Source of the DNA: Aquila chrysaetos chrysaetos
Lineage: Eukaryota > Chordata > Aves > Accipitriformes > Accipitridae
Assembly (NCBI RefSeq): GCF_900496995.4
Contig: NC_044009.1
Span: 35,301,505-35,365,504 of the forward strand
DNA length: 64,000 nt
Direction of reading: 5' to 3'
This document shows, piece after piece, positions 37,701 to 52,700 of this stretch. The position numbers were made by a program, and so were the translations under genes. Under the pieces are notes generated by a model that saw nothing but the letters and a program-made list of their open reading frames with translations, did not search any database and had not been told where the DNA came from. Numbering within the stretch: the stretch's first letter is position 1; the number at the start of each line of letters is the position of its first letter.

Positions 37701-40700
37701 TTCATCTGTGAAAAAAAAAATGCCTCCTTACTAGAGAAACATGATCCCAGTTACCGCCCTGTCAGAGGAGGTTGCCCTAAAGGTTGGCATCAGTTCCGGA
37801 GTAAGGTACAGAGATAATACAAATCAATCATCCTTACCTATTTTTCATAGTCCAGTAAGCTGGAGTGACCTACTGAAAGAGGTGAAGAAGTAGCACCTGT
37901 GTTCAGGAATGGACTAGGAGGTGGCTTTTGAAAACTGTGTGTAGTGATTAAAATAATCTCCCCCCCTTCTCTGTCCCTTATTCAGGATTGATGGTTTCTT
38001 AATTTCAAAGCAGTAGTTTTCAGTTTTTTTGGTTTCCCATCACCACATGTTTAGGTCCAAGAACATTGGTTGTATTGTCTAATCTTGGGCTCTGCTTTGA
38101 AGGAAGAGAAGGATTAAAAAGGGAGAGGATGAGACTTCTGTGGCAGAAGCATCTTGATTCTCTTGCCGAGTAATCATAGGCAGTCAGCAAGCTGGCAGAC
38201 ACTTTGCTTCCTAAGTTGCCTTAAGGACTTAAGTCACTTAAGAATTAGAAGCAGCTTTTAAGAATGAACCGACAGGTCAGAAGCCATAGTGTATTATGTT
38301 TCAGTACTATTTTTAAGGCAGTCATCTAAAGTCTTAGTGAGACTGATTCCTGTTATTTGGCCCACCATTATTCTGTACATGAGAAGGAGCATGCATCAAA
38401 TCTGCACATTACATTGTGCCAAGGTTTGCAAATTTACTTACACGTCATTGCAGAATATAGCTTTTGAGTTCCCATGTAGTTACTCCCCAGAAGTGACGGA
38501 TTACAATACAGGCTCCTGGCCCAACCCTATCTGACTTCAAGAGTTCATGTGTGAATTCTCATTCTTAAAACAGTACATGATCCTGATGTAGCCAATTAAA
38601 AATTGCTTAATTCTAATCCTCAGTGAATGAGGACTTAGTCAGTGGGATCATTTTATATTTAACTATTCCATTGAATCTAATAAGAAATGCATGCAGCTAG
38701 TTCCATTGCTTTCTGAGAACTATATGTTACTGCAGGAAATGAGAAGTGAATTTTTAGGGTTGGTTTAAGAACCTTTTCTTAAGAGTTATTTCTTAGGAAG
38801 CCATGGTGTGATGAAAATCAGTTTCATTATGTTTATTTTGCAGTGTTTTCTAAAGATGAAACCTGAATATTTAACATTTAATGCAGCTAATGAAAAGTGT
38901 GTAACTTTTGGAGGCTCTCTTCCATCTATCTCAAATCAAGCTGAGCAAGGTATGATGGTGAACTGGGGGCACTTTTAGTATGTAGTTTCTCTTCCAAATT
39001 CAGTGTAGTTCTGCTTAAGAACTTGAGCATAAAATCACTTGGTTATCTACAGGCATACTGGGAACATTCTAAAAATCCAAGACCAGTTAAAAATGTGTTG
39101 TCTATTGTTGATTGCATCACTGGAAACATAACGTGGAAATGCAGTCAGCAAACATTTGAGCCAGTTTGAAGAGCAGCTTCTCTGTATGATCTTAACCTGT
39201 TTGCAAAAATTGCAAAACCTTGCATTAAGGGTTAAGGATAGAAGGGTCACCACGGAATGAAGAATTCTCCTGTTTTGCTTTGCATGTTAAAACATAACTG
39301 AGACTGTAGACTTGGCATTGTGAAAATCACCCTATGAGCTGCTTCCAAGACAAGCTCAGCTGTCTGTATGGGAACAAGATGGCAAACACAGTGCCCACTG
39401 GAGCACATAGGACCCTCTGTGTCTTAAGTGTGCTGAGCAGCTTAATGTGGCAGTGTATCTAAACCGACCACCTGCAAGTTCTCCAGGACACTGATAGGAG
39501 GATAGAAGGCAGGGGGACTGCAAAACAGAGTTGTTTCAACTTTGGGACCTGCCTCTCAGGTGTCATGTAAACTAGAGTCATTGAGGTAAATGCAGTGAGG
39601 AAGAAATGTGTTCACATTGGCTGCAAGTAATGTTCAGTGATAAACTGCTGAATGAGACAGCTGTATTTGCATCTATATTGTGGATAACTAACAGTTCTGT
39701 GCAGGTATATCTGAAGTAGCCCAGTTGAATTCTGCAGCGTGCACAGTGCATATTTTCTTTATAAGCAATTAACCTCTTGCCAAATGGAATATGGAAAGTG
39801 GACTAGGGAGGCCACTAGTGTACCTGCAGGCAGCAGCTGAATGGTAATTTTTTTTTTTTTTACTGCTGTTATTGGGGATGAATAGGTTTATAACCATACA
39901 GGAATATACATGTCTGAGACTGTGGTTTTGGATGCTTTTAAGATCGCAAAAGCATAGCCATTCCGAAGTGTTACATAGCAGGATCTTTTGTCTAGTTTGG
40001 TGCATATGGAAGTGTTTGTTACTGTTTCTTGTTTGTTTTTTCTTTCCCCCCTGTAGTGAAGGCCACCTATATGGAAAGAAGGCACAGTCCTCTTAAAGCA
40101 GCATGCCTCTTTCTGTAGGCTGCTTCTACTCCTCCCAGTGGCATTAGGTGGCTGGCTAGCTCTGACGTGTACATCTTCAATGACTTTGTCTAGCTCAGAA
40201 AATAGGCTGTGGCTAGTCTGGCATGTGGCCAATAATTAAGACATGTCAGCAGTAGCTAATTACATAGTTTCAATTTGTCTTCCTAATCTAGACAAACTCA
40301 GAGAATGCCTTTGGTGCCTGGGGAGTTACCAAAGCCTGTTGTTTTGTGCCAGAATGCTCACCAAGAGGGGTCTGATTTAAGGTTTTCCTGGCTGAATTTT
40401 TTTCCAAATAACTTCATTTCCTTTGTCCTGTCCTGCTTTCTCTGATGGTAGAGTGGGCAAACTCTGCCAGAATTCAAGAAATGGTTCTGATTTATCATAT
40501 ACGTCAGTAGGAGAGAAAGATGGGAGATAAGACTTCCCCCGTCAATTCAGAGAGGACAGGAGGGAGCTCTTCTATTATCTCTGCAGGGAGACAGTAGAAG
40601 ATCTTGCAGACCTGTGGAAAAGCAGCTTCTGAAATTTGGATATAAGTGCAAGAATACAAAGTAGTGGGCAGAGAAACAGGTTAAACCCACTACCTGCTCC

Positions 40701-43700
40701 TCAGCTGAGAATTTGAAGGACAAATACCAATAGTCTGCTCCTTCAGATAAAATCAACATGAAAGGTGTTATCTTATGGAAGGAAGGGACAATAAACATTT
40801 GGCAATCATAAAGGTCTGGGAAAATTAAGTTAATACAAACAGGGGTTGCATTATCGTCTTTATGTGAAGTGTTTTTTTCAGATGTTTACTGTTTTCTAAA
40901 CCACAATATGTACATTTACTGTTCTGCCCAACAGATTATATAACCTCCTTGCTTCCTGGTATGCCAAAAGATATTTGGATTGGTTTGCAGTTTCTGTTCA
41001 GCACAAGGGAAAACAAATGGATAGATGAGAGTAGACTGTTGTATAGTAACTTTCACCCACTCCTGACAGGAAGATTAAGGAAAATTCCACTCGACGTAAG
41101 TTCTGACTTTTGTCTTCTCTTGATTGTTGAGTAATGAAACTTGGAATATTGACTGTATCAAAAAAAAAAAAAAAGGCCAAAAAATACGTAACAGACCAAA
41201 TCCCCCGGTTAGTGGTTTTAATTGGCAAACAAGGTGACCGACAGTAATGGAGTTCTGTTTACTTTATTTGGATGACAGCTTCTGAACTGAGATGGGAAAC
41301 ACTGAAGGGTGAAGAAGAAAAGCTGAAACAACTATCTAATGACTCTTCTGGAACTTCTGTTTGCAATTTAAAGACTACATGAAAACAGTCATTAAAAAAG
41401 ATGTCAATAATTCTTGGTTCAGTTACACTTAGAATGCATCTGCAAACCATTATACATTGGTATTTTGCTCCCTGCTCTACCCAAAGTGGAGCATAATAAA
41501 TGTAATTGAATCACACCTACAAACAAGATTTATTTTAAGTGTTGGATCACTTAATTTAATAATCTCCCCTGTATTTAACTTATGAATTCTTTTTGAGTCC
41601 AGGCACCTGGTAGTGTTTGTAAAATAGGTAAGTGGTTTGAAACTTCTTAAACAAGTTCAGACAGCTCGGGTTCCCCTAACCTCGTGTTACTTCACCTTCT
41701 CTACACAAGTATGTTTATGCCTCGTTTGAGTCTGATAAGCGTATTTCTGCTTTTCAGCTTTTTGATGAAGAATTTAACAATCAGTGCGGTGTAATCCTTA
41801 ATGATCCCAAATCACAGTATGTTGGAACATGGAATTTCACTGCTTGTGCTGACAGGCACTTCTTGGGTATATGCCAGCGGCCTATAGGTAAGTCTGAAGA
41901 GTCAAAATAAATTACAGCCAGAGTTTGCAGTTAAGATGCGAGTGCCAGGAGACCTTTTAATGCATGTAAATTGTTGCACTTGAAGAGCAAGATTCTTGTA
42001 GAGACTGAGCAAGTAAATTTTGGAAAAGCAGACTGTGAAAGATGATCTGGGACCTATTTTGTCAGCCATTCAGAATTTTCCCTTTTGTTTTTCATAGCCC
42101 AGTTCAAAGGGAATCTGTTTTCCTGAGAGACTCTGTGTGGTTTCAGTGGAACCATAACTTCAGCAGACAGGGCTTCAATGTTCTGTGGGTATAGAGGTCA
42201 GGTAAATCAAGGGGTGGAACAAGTTACTCCTTTTTCCTCTTCAGAACTGTGGAAGTGAGAAGCCCTGGGAAGGAATCTCACAGTATTTCCATCCTCCTTA
42301 AACATATCCTGTGTTTTTTAGCACTATCAGAATATGAGATATCATATACTCTTACTGTTGAAATCGGTCTCCCCAGAGGAAACCTTGAGGGCATACAAGA
42401 AGAGTGATAATCTGGAGTGATGCAGCTTTCCCTAGCTTTTGTACAGATCCGTTGGCGTGAGTGGGTTTTCTCAATCTGAACTAAAAATAATATTCTGATG
42501 TAGCCATGTGGGTTGGTCGATACCAATTACTGGAATCGGATCAAATGCATATAGCTATTGTACACATTTAATTACTGCTATGGGCTAACGTTCAGCATAC
42601 CCACTTCTGAGTATGTTCCTCTATGTAAATAATCCTTTTAAGTAACTAACGTGCTATCTTCAAAAAAAAAAAAAACAACAAACCCCACCCCAAAAAACCC
42701 AGGTGTGCAAAACACCCAAGAATATGCCCACCTTCTTCATTCTCAAACAGGCAGAGATTTCCCTGCCCCCCACCCCCATTTAACACAAAAAATCTTTATT
42801 TCAGTGCCAAATACTTTAAAAATTCCAAGTGTCCAGATTAAAAGTCTGGATGGAAGAGATGTCATAAACAATTGAAAAGGGGATTTTTATTAATAGGAAG
42901 TTGACAATATATCTGTGTATATATACAATATATTATTAGTCTGGGCTGACTAAAATACTAAGCACTTCTTCCTTGCCGCAGCTGTAGAAGGTGTAATGAG
43001 AAAGGTTTTTGGACTGCCAGAGAATGTGTCCTGGTATGGTCTGGTCTTGTATCATCATTGTATTAGGGATCTAAGGATAATTCAGGTTGGAAGGGACCTC
43101 AACAGGTTGCAGGGACAGCTGTGAGAGAGTCCAGCTTGCCTAGGGCTTTATCCTAGGGAAAAAGATGATTCATGTTCCTTGGAAATCTTGGCATGATTGA
43201 TTTGCAGAACTTCTTGAGATGTTAATCATTGACAATTCTTTCAGAAATGGACACTTTCCTTACTACCTTGTTTCCAATTTGGTACCTCTTGATGTGCGGT
43301 GGCACCCTTGGTTCCATGGTTCTTTTTTGTAGCCATTTACTAAGTGAAAGCATTTGGCAGCAGACACAAACCACTTGTAACAATCTATTTCAGCTTTGTC
43401 ACTTTTCTCATCTATTGAAAGCTGTAAATATCAAATTAATACTATGTTTCTGTCGTCTTGTGTTTTGGAAAAGGGCCCTGTCAGCCTGTCAATTAGCCAT
43501 TCTATAGAATGATTTAAAAAAAAATTCCTCCCCCACCCCAAGCCTTTTTCTGCTTGAGATATTTTAAATGTCAGGGGTTTTCTCCCTTTTGGAGACCCAG
43601 TTTATTTTTGGTCATGTATAAAATTTTGGGGGTGACCATGTCTGCATGCTTTAATTTACCATCCATGGGAATGTTTGCATCTTTTATTAACTGCAGTTGC

Positions 43701-46700
43701 TATGCATCACTGAGCTGTATGCCTTCAAGTGTGATGCTGATAACTGTGATAACACTCAGTGCCTAGAGCACAAATAGTGAATTATACCCCTCCCTATGCA
43801 AGGTGGATTTTCTGCAATTAGTTAAGCACATGTGGAGGCAAAATCAATTCCCACTATACCCATGGATGGCAGTAAGGAATTCTGGGACTGTGCTGTACTA
43901 AGATCTGCATAGACAAGTTTCATAGCCCATTAGATTCGCCTAAGCATAAATCCACAGGCTCCACAGAGATGAATGAGTCAAGTTTAGCTGTTGCTATATT
44001 GCAGCAGAGACCAGTCACTCTCTCACATTCATGTATTTAAATAAAGCTATAGAATTTGTTTTTAATTCAATAAATAGAATTCTTAACATTATTTAGCAGT
44101 TAGTTAAAAATAACAAATATAAAAAGATGTGAACCTAAGTTGAAAGATATTTAAAAATAGATTGGCTGAAAATAATCCTTATTATTTTTTTCTTTCACAT
44201 ATTTTCTATCTAAAGTGTCAAAGATACTTGCTTCTAACTGTAATTATTAGCATAATCTACTGTTACAGAGAAATTGGGAGTTTAAAATGTATTCCAGTAT
44301 TTAACCACCTAATAACTGGATTTCTTTCTTACATATAGGAGATGCTGATAACCAGACAGAGCAAGTCCTTAATGAAACATTGAGCTATCAAAATGTTCAA
44401 TACATGGTAATTCTGAAGAATTTGTCCTGGGATGATGCAATGGCTGCATGCATAAATAACAAGATGCAGCTGGTTAGCATCACAGATCAGTTCCAGCAGG
44501 CTTTTCTTGCTGTTCAGGCTGCCCTTCGTAATTACCCACTGTGGATTGGACTCTTCAGCCGAGATGTAAGTTGGTTTTTTTTTTTTTTCCCCTTCAGACT
44601 GTGTCTTGAGGCAATTTTCAGAGTTGTGTGAAATAGAAACTGAGATAAAGAAATGCAATGAAAAATTAATTTCTGGGGTAACTGTTTTCATTTAGGGATA
44701 ACCATCTGAAGGGTCTCAAGATTAATGTTCTAAATCTTCAGTTCTCCAAGTTACCTAGTCGTCTCCTCATCATCAATCCATCCAGTGGAGTTCAACAATT
44801 GTTTTAAATGATTATAGGATGAAGGGATATATTGTAGGGTGGCAGCAACATAGATCACTGAATCATCTTTGCCTCATTTTTTAATGAATGAGTAATTAGT
44901 GTTGCCATTTAATATCATTGCCACTGTTTACAGTACCACTCCTGAAGGAGAACCCAAAATCTGTTTTAAAAGGGAGAAACTAGAAAGGGCAAATAAAATC
45001 CAAAATGAATCATTGAACACTTCTGGAGATACATTTCTAAAGCTTAACTTAGACTCTGTTGTTACTTCATGTTATTTGCACCTGTGTTTTGAGTTAGAGG
45101 GGAGACATCCCTGAGACAGGTTAGTGGTTTTTTCTTTTTTCTTCTGTTTGTTTTGTCTTTGCAAAAGTCAATGCAGGAGGTACTGTTTTGCCTTTTTTAG
45201 CCGGAGGACCTCTTGAAGATCTTCACTGTGGATTGAGAGCTTTCTCAGCTGTTCATGAAATGGCTTGGGCTTGCTTGCAGGGTTTATCTCTTTTGTTGAG
45301 TACATGAGTCCTGAGATAATTGCAAGAAAAAGGTTAAAATTTATTTGAGAAGTGCCTTACCTACAAAGGTTAATGGTGTTCACTCAGCATCTGTGGTGTT
45401 ACAATCTTCCTATGTCAGTAAAGGGCTACTGAGTATTCTAGGCAAAGTAGAGGGGGGAAAAAAATAGAAATTTGAGTATATACTTAACAGAGAATATTTT
45501 TAAAAGGAAATGGGCATTTAATCTTAGTGAAGAGAGGGAAACCAAAACAACCTATTTTCCCTTCTCTTTTGAATCTTTATCTGTAAGTGAAGATCAAATG
45601 ATTCATTTTGCTGCATGAAACTCAGGCATGCACTGGCTTTTCACTATTGCAACACTTTGTTATTTGGGCACAATTAGAGTCACATGAAAGGAAATTATAA
45701 TGAAACTGGTCAACAGAACTTGTTACTCCAGTGCTGGAATCATAGACACAAAAGAAAGATAGAAGATAAATCCAATTACAAAGCTGCAGGGGGATTTCCT
45801 GAATAAAACTTTTAAATGTAAGATTCTTAAAGGGTGGCGTGCTTGTTATATGTGGGTTTTTTCTTATTCCTCCTGCATCCTCCAGGGCAGGAGCACATCT
45901 GATTTATTAAATCAGTTAAGTATTGAATAAATTACTTTCAACTCAGTGTGGAGTAACCATGACTGGGCCTTATTCTCAGATGTTACCAGTTTTCCAAGAC
46001 CAGATAATTATATCCACCATTGATTTGCAGGTGCAAATGATGCAATTTGGACACCTCATTGCCTTCCTCCATAAGCATAGTAGTTAAACATCACTATTTG
46101 ATAATTTGCAATCCACTTCAGCTAATTTATATTTTTGCAACTGCAAAACTTAAAATAACAAAGCTGGTTATATTTGGAGCAGCAGATCAGATCGCAAGGG
46201 CAGTGGAACACTTATAGTTCTTGCCAGAGACACTGTAAATGTCTAGCCAATGTAAATATATTATCATGTCATTTTTTGTACCTAATATTTTTTACTATGT
46301 AAGCTCATCCCTTTTACTTATACAATGCTAGGGTGGAAAACACTATGGCTGGCTGGATGGGAAACATGTTAGTTTTAGTCGCTGGTCTGAAGATCATGAA
46401 GAAACAAGCGAAGAATGTGTGTTTTTGGATACTGATGGCTTCTGGAAAACTTCTGACTGTTCCTCTGAAAATCGAGGTGCTATTTGCTATGCATCAGAAA
46501 GTATGTATCCTAGCATAATATTTATAAAAGCTGAATTTTGTTTTATTATGAAGCATATTTGGTAATTCCAGATTGTAACTTCAAAACTACAACTTTTTTT
46601 AAATTACATTTCCTCAGACAGGCTGATTTGCATGCCGGGAAAAAAAGAAACAAACTTCAGATAGGGGAGCATGCACCTGTTGGTCTTAATCCACATGTTA

Positions 46701-49700
46701 CTTACAAATGAATTTGGCATGGGTGCATTGGGCCAGACTGTACCCTTCGCACTGCCACCTGATTCTACCTTTGCACTGTTTCTGTAAGGCTGTTGCATAC
46801 TAATCTCTCCCACTTGCATGTGGAAGAAGATTCAGCTACCTCTGTACTATTTACATCTTAATATTGGGACCTCCTGAAATCTCTTCAGACAGGGAAGTCT
46901 ATACAGGGAGAAAGTACATGACTACACGAAGAATAAAGATAGCAGGTAGACACTGATTTGAAAGGTGTAAATTAAAGTAATCTGCAGTTCACAAAACCCT
47001 TCTAAATATATGCCAATTATAGCAAGACAGGTAGGGATACAACAGGATGCCTTTTGTGGGGGGATACATATGTAGCACGGCCCTTTTCTGAAAAACAAAA
47101 AAAATCTTTCTGAGAGATCATCACAGATTTCTTCCCTATGAGTCCATTATAATTTGTTTTGGTTTTTTTCCGTGAGGGGACACAGTTAAGCCACTGTTTT
47201 ACATACTGAGTCACAGTAAAGTGTATACTTGGCATTATGACATCCTTAATTATTTTGTGCTTGCAATCTAAGCAACTGCAGGAAGAGTCCTTCTCACTCC
47301 TCAAGTATTAGATAAAGCCGCAGAACTAAGATGTGTTGCCAGCTATGAAGTAGCTTATTTGTTATGGTGATCTGCCTTCATAGAGGAGGCAATAAGAGCT
47401 TTTAGTTATTGGCCCACACTTCGCACTTTTATGTAGGGATTGTATTCTTAAACCTATATAACATAACAATTGCAAAAAGTTGTAAGCATCTGTATTCTTT
47501 GGTAATGCTTACTGCTGGGTTTGTTACTTTAAAAAAATCACTGTCATGAGGAAACTGAAAGCAACAATGTATTACACATTTAGAGGATGGCACTTAATTT
47601 GTCTTGCATGTTTTAAGTGGTTTGTGGTATGTCAGGTTAAGTGTTGTTATTAATAAGTCATGTCCTGAATGTCATCTTTCATTTCCTTAGAGAAGATTGA
47701 AAAAGAACAAGTTACACAAGTTAAGTGCCCACATAAGATTAAAAATACACCCTGGATATCATTTAGAAACAATTGTTACACTTTTATGATAACAAAAAAT
47801 AGATGGAGAGAACTGAAGTCTCAAGAAGCTCATCATTTATGCAAGAAAATGAGTAAGTACTTTGTCATATTACAGGTATTTATGGACTAATATCAGCATG
47901 AGGGAGATGAGTTTTAGATCTGAGTCACTGTCTTAAAATGACAGCAAAGTGAGTGTTGAGAAAAGGTTGTAGCATTTGGAAATGTGCATTAGTGTTGCAC
48001 TGGCTAATGCTGTTTGCCCTTGCAGTACTCTGATAAAAAGTGCCAGAGCACGGGTAGGAGAGTTTGAGAGCGAGAGATGGGTAAGAACTATTGAAGTCTG
48101 AGATCTCTGAAAAATTGGAAGGTTGGGAGTTTTTTCTCTTTATAATATGCAAATTTTAAATAGGTTGGGTAATTGTTATCCCCTTGGCAACATTCTAGCT
48201 TTACACTCGCGTTTACTTCATGGGTTTTTTTTTCAACGTCCCTTGCTGTGTGGAACACCTGGGTGAACAAAACAGACAGAATAGTCCAATTCAGAAAAGC
48301 ACATAGGCTTTTCCTGTCCATCCTGAACAAAGTCTAAGCTTAGTAACAGTTTCCCTCTAGTATTAAACCATTGCTCGTGGCACTTAGACATAGATCTTTC
48401 CAGAAACTGCTATTATTTTTCATGAATTGATTTCAGTTCAGTCTTTTTCTTAATACTGTTTTTCCACTAGGCAGTTCAAGAAAATCATGAAAGATTGCTG
48501 ATATTTTTATGTCCTATGCAGAGAATTTTTACTACATACACTTTGAAGTGACAGTAGGACCCACAACTATTTCTGGACCTGATGTCTTTCACTTATCTAC
48601 AAAAACAGGGGAAGCACTCTTAATACCTTTTAAAATTGTTTTTGCACTGTTCATTTAGTTATTATGTTGTAAAGGTCTAGCTGTTACACATTCTTGACCT
48701 AGCTGTAATAATTATTAACAATACTAGAAAAAAAATATTTAATTTATTTTCTAACTGGAAGGTGAATTTGTAAGAAAGTAATTTTAAAAAAAATTTTAAC
48801 AGACCCAGAAGCATTTGTTCTGAGCATTCGAGATGAAGAAGAGAATAACTTTGTTACTGAGCAGCTTCGTTCATTCAGCGGTCTGGCTATGTGGGTCTGG
48901 CTGGGTGTGATTTATGATGACAGTGGTAAGATTTAAGGGGTTTTTTTCTTAATAACTGGATTGGAGACAAAGTTTGCAGCATTAAGTGCATGTTTCTTGC
49001 ATGTTTCAGTATACAACTAAAGTCAAACTGAATGCAAACCTATAATAATGCTTTATATTTATCTTCCAGAAGAAAATAACTGGACATGCTTTCTGTTTGA
49101 GTGATAATTAGATGCACTATGTTCTGTTTAGTCTAGATTTGATTTCCCTGGAAAGCAGGACTTACTTAAAAGGGCCTGGATGAGTAATGCTAACATATTT
49201 AGCATTGTATATGGAACTGATTTACAGTAACTTAGAGTATCACTGCCTTTTTTTTCCAAAGTGAATATCTGTTAATGTCATTAATATATTCAAAGTTAAA
49301 TGGTATTTGTACACATAATGCCAATGTTTTGATAAATATGCTATGTTTTCCACAGATAAAGTTCTCAAGTGGTATGATGAAACTCATCTGACTTACAATA
49401 ACTGGAGGCTGGGAAGACCTAACATAAAGAAGAACAGTTTTTTTGCTGGTGTCAATCTTGATGGATTTTGGGATATTTACAATTATTCTCAAAGCTGGCA
49501 TGCTCATCACTATAATGTGTACAGTATACTAGCCTGTAAAATTGAAAGGGGTAAGTAGCAGAGAAGATTTCTGTGTAGTATTGGAGTGTTGGATAAGGGT
49601 CATAATTTCAGTGCTAGTTCTGCAGTACCTGCTACATAAGGCTTTGGTTTTGCTCCCAGTGAAACATAAGGCACAGCTGTCATGGGCTTCTGGGGTTATA

Positions 49701-52700
49701 TAGTTAGTCCATGCATCACTGCTGTAATGTTCTGGGCAGGAGGAATGTGTTTGAACACTGTAAGCAGTTGATGGAGGAGTACAGCAAAGTAGCGAAAAAT
49801 AACTTATATCAAGTAAGTGGCTTGTACTGAACACTTTAATGCTTGAGTTGCATTGATATAGATGGATTTTAATGCTTTCTGTATGTTCCTAGTAATGTGA
49901 ATGAAGTATACGTAACTTGTCATCTTACTCTTTCAAACAGGACCCCAACAGCTCAAGCCTCTGTTGCCTGAGTCTATTCCACATGGAAACAGAACATACA
50001 GGATCCTTCAGAAAAAGTTAACATGGTATGAGGCATTGAGAGAATGCAAACAAAATAGGAATGATTTAGCAAGTGTACACAGTGAATCACAACAGTTATT
50101 TCTAGAAGATATTGTCAAGCAGGATGGCTATCCTCTGTGGCTTGGGTTGTCAATTCATGATGTAAGTATATACTGTTGGCGACATCAGTAACAGAGTTTG
50201 TAAATAATTTTCTGCTCACAATATGAAATAATTTCTGATGCTTTTTTCCAGTTTCTTGGAATCTCTATTCCATGTAGTAAATTACCTACTTTTTCAACCC
50301 TGTGTAATATACGTTGAAGTGTATTAATTTTAGTGTATGTAGCCACAGATATTTTTCCAAATCCTTGATGTTTTAAAATAATTCAATGGTCCCACATAAT
50401 TCCTTAGAGCAAAAGGACATGCAGTTTGCAACAGTACCTTTAGAGGCTCCAGATTTTGTGGCCCTCTGTAGGATCAGATTCCACTAGCAAATACATTCAG
50501 ACAAGGCTGTGTGGAGCCTGATTAGTCCAGGTCAGGACTGTCTCTCCAAGGCAGTTCAGGAACTGCTGGCTCGCTAGCAAGTTAGGTGTCCCTTCTCCCA
50601 GGAGTCATAGCAAGAAGCAGCTGCAGATCTTCCTCTTCCTCTGTCTGCTTATCCTTGGAGCCAAAAGCCCATGTCCCTGACCCTGCTCCCCACACTATTT
50701 GCCAGACCTGATCATGGTAGTTCATTGGGAGGAATACCCCTCTGCAGAGGTGTGTGATTTCTATGCATGCCTTTGCTACCTCTGCCTGTCCTTTGGTCTG
50801 AATGGGTCCCTCCACTTCTCACAACTGACTCTTCGTTGTCATGGGTTTCCAGCAGTGTCTCTGAAGGAGGAGATATCACTGCAAACCATTCCCGAGCTGC
50901 CGAGCTTTACTCACTGAGGCCATCTTGACAGTTTAGCAGTTTACAGCATATCTAATAATGTTCATAGCAAGGAAGGCAGACTGCTTAAATGAAACAGCAG
51001 GATGAAATGAAGTAAAATGTCCCCTGTAGGATAAAACAAGGCACATTGCAGGTTTAAACTTACAAATATGCCGCGCTTTCTCAGTTCCCACAAATAATCA
51101 GGATTTCTATGTTAAGAACTGATTGGAAAACATGAACAATGTTGTACATTTATTTAGTATGGATTTAGAAAATGAGGCCACCTGCATTTTAATTTATCAC
51201 TCTACAAGGGATAAAAAATACTGCTATATGACTTACTAATGACTGACAAGATTTAAACCAGAACCATATGCTGTGATTTAAAAGTTGTGGGTTTTTTCTT
51301 TAATTAGGGAAGTAAAGCTAATTTTGAATGGTCAGATGGAAGCGACTTCGACTACTATCCTTGGGAATTAGAAAATTCAAATACTACTGAGAACTGCGTT
51401 CTCTTGGATACTAAAGGATCTTGGAACCGTACAAAATGTACAAATGTTGCTGAAGGTGCCATTTGCTATAGCCCTCCAAACAGTAAGTGTTATTTTTAAT
51501 GTTTTGTGTAGTTGTCTTATGTATTCTATCTTTACGTGTTGTATTTAGAAGTAGAAATGAAGGCTGAAATACTACACATGATTCCCTCTTTAAGAAGAGT
51601 TGTCTCTTAGGAACGATAAAACACTTCATAATGCTTAAGGGAGATTAATTCTCTCCATTCCAGTGGTGAAAATCTAAAACAATCCTGGTCATTGAATAAA
51701 AATCCTTATCAAACACATACAACAAACTTGAAACCCTCCTAAAAGGCAAGAAAAAAAAATGGTTCCCAAGCCTTTGGGACTTGTCTTATGCTCGTTTTCA
51801 AATAAATTCATGTATGACACATGAAGAAGGAATGTAAGTTAATTGAATCATGGTTGTTGGTAGCAGAAGTAGTCCTTGTTAATACTTACTGTCCTGATAC
51901 TATGAAGAGACTATGCACAAACTCCTGCAGAAGAAATAACGTCAATTTCTTTGTCTTTGCAGAGAGACAATTACAGTCAAAGCAAGTGAGCAGAGCCCCG
52001 GGATGCCCGCAGATCAGTGGTACCCTAAAGTGGATACAGTATAAGGATCATTGTTATGCATTTGATATGGCGTTCTACAATTTTTCAGTATATAATGTGG
52101 AAGATGCTAAGAAAGTCTGCCAGAAACTGAGTATGTTTAGACTCTTTACCACATTACAATTTATAATTAGTCCACTATTTGAAAAGAAATAAAACCCAAC
52201 AACCAAAAAACCTACACTGGTTATACTTCAGCTTTTCAGCTTTTATGCTGCTTTAGTTTAGGAAAAGTAATAGCAAGCTTTATCTTTGAGCATCTGATAA
52301 AGGTTCTTGATAAAATGCTGCAATGTGCTGACAGATTGTTTGGCGCACAGATAACTGCAAGTAAAATGCAGATAGCCATTGATAGAGGATTCAGAAATGT
52401 AAGGCTTACAGTTTGGAGGAAACCATTTTATTTGCATACAATTAACATTATTATAAATTAAGTTAGTGCTGTTAGCAGTGTTTTCTTACTATATCCTTGC
52501 ATTAGCTGCTTGCTAATAGGGAGCTTGCTAACCTATCAAATGCTTCAGAGTGTGTACTTTATAGATATTATTAAGGCAGCTATCACTAACAAACTTAATT
52601 TTATGTCAAATTAAAGGATTTTCTCTCTTTTTGATAAGCTATGTGGGGAATTATATTGCTGAAGATGATGTTAAGCAGTCTTGTGTACAGAATTTTTAAT

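Larger units (their letters stand above)
30611..40934 (+). other. LY75 introns 14-22, nothing beyond exons
   Basis: Introns of 270 to 1985 bp around exons 15-22. No repeat family, RNA gene or nested gene recognised; only short A or T runs. Confidence 0.6.
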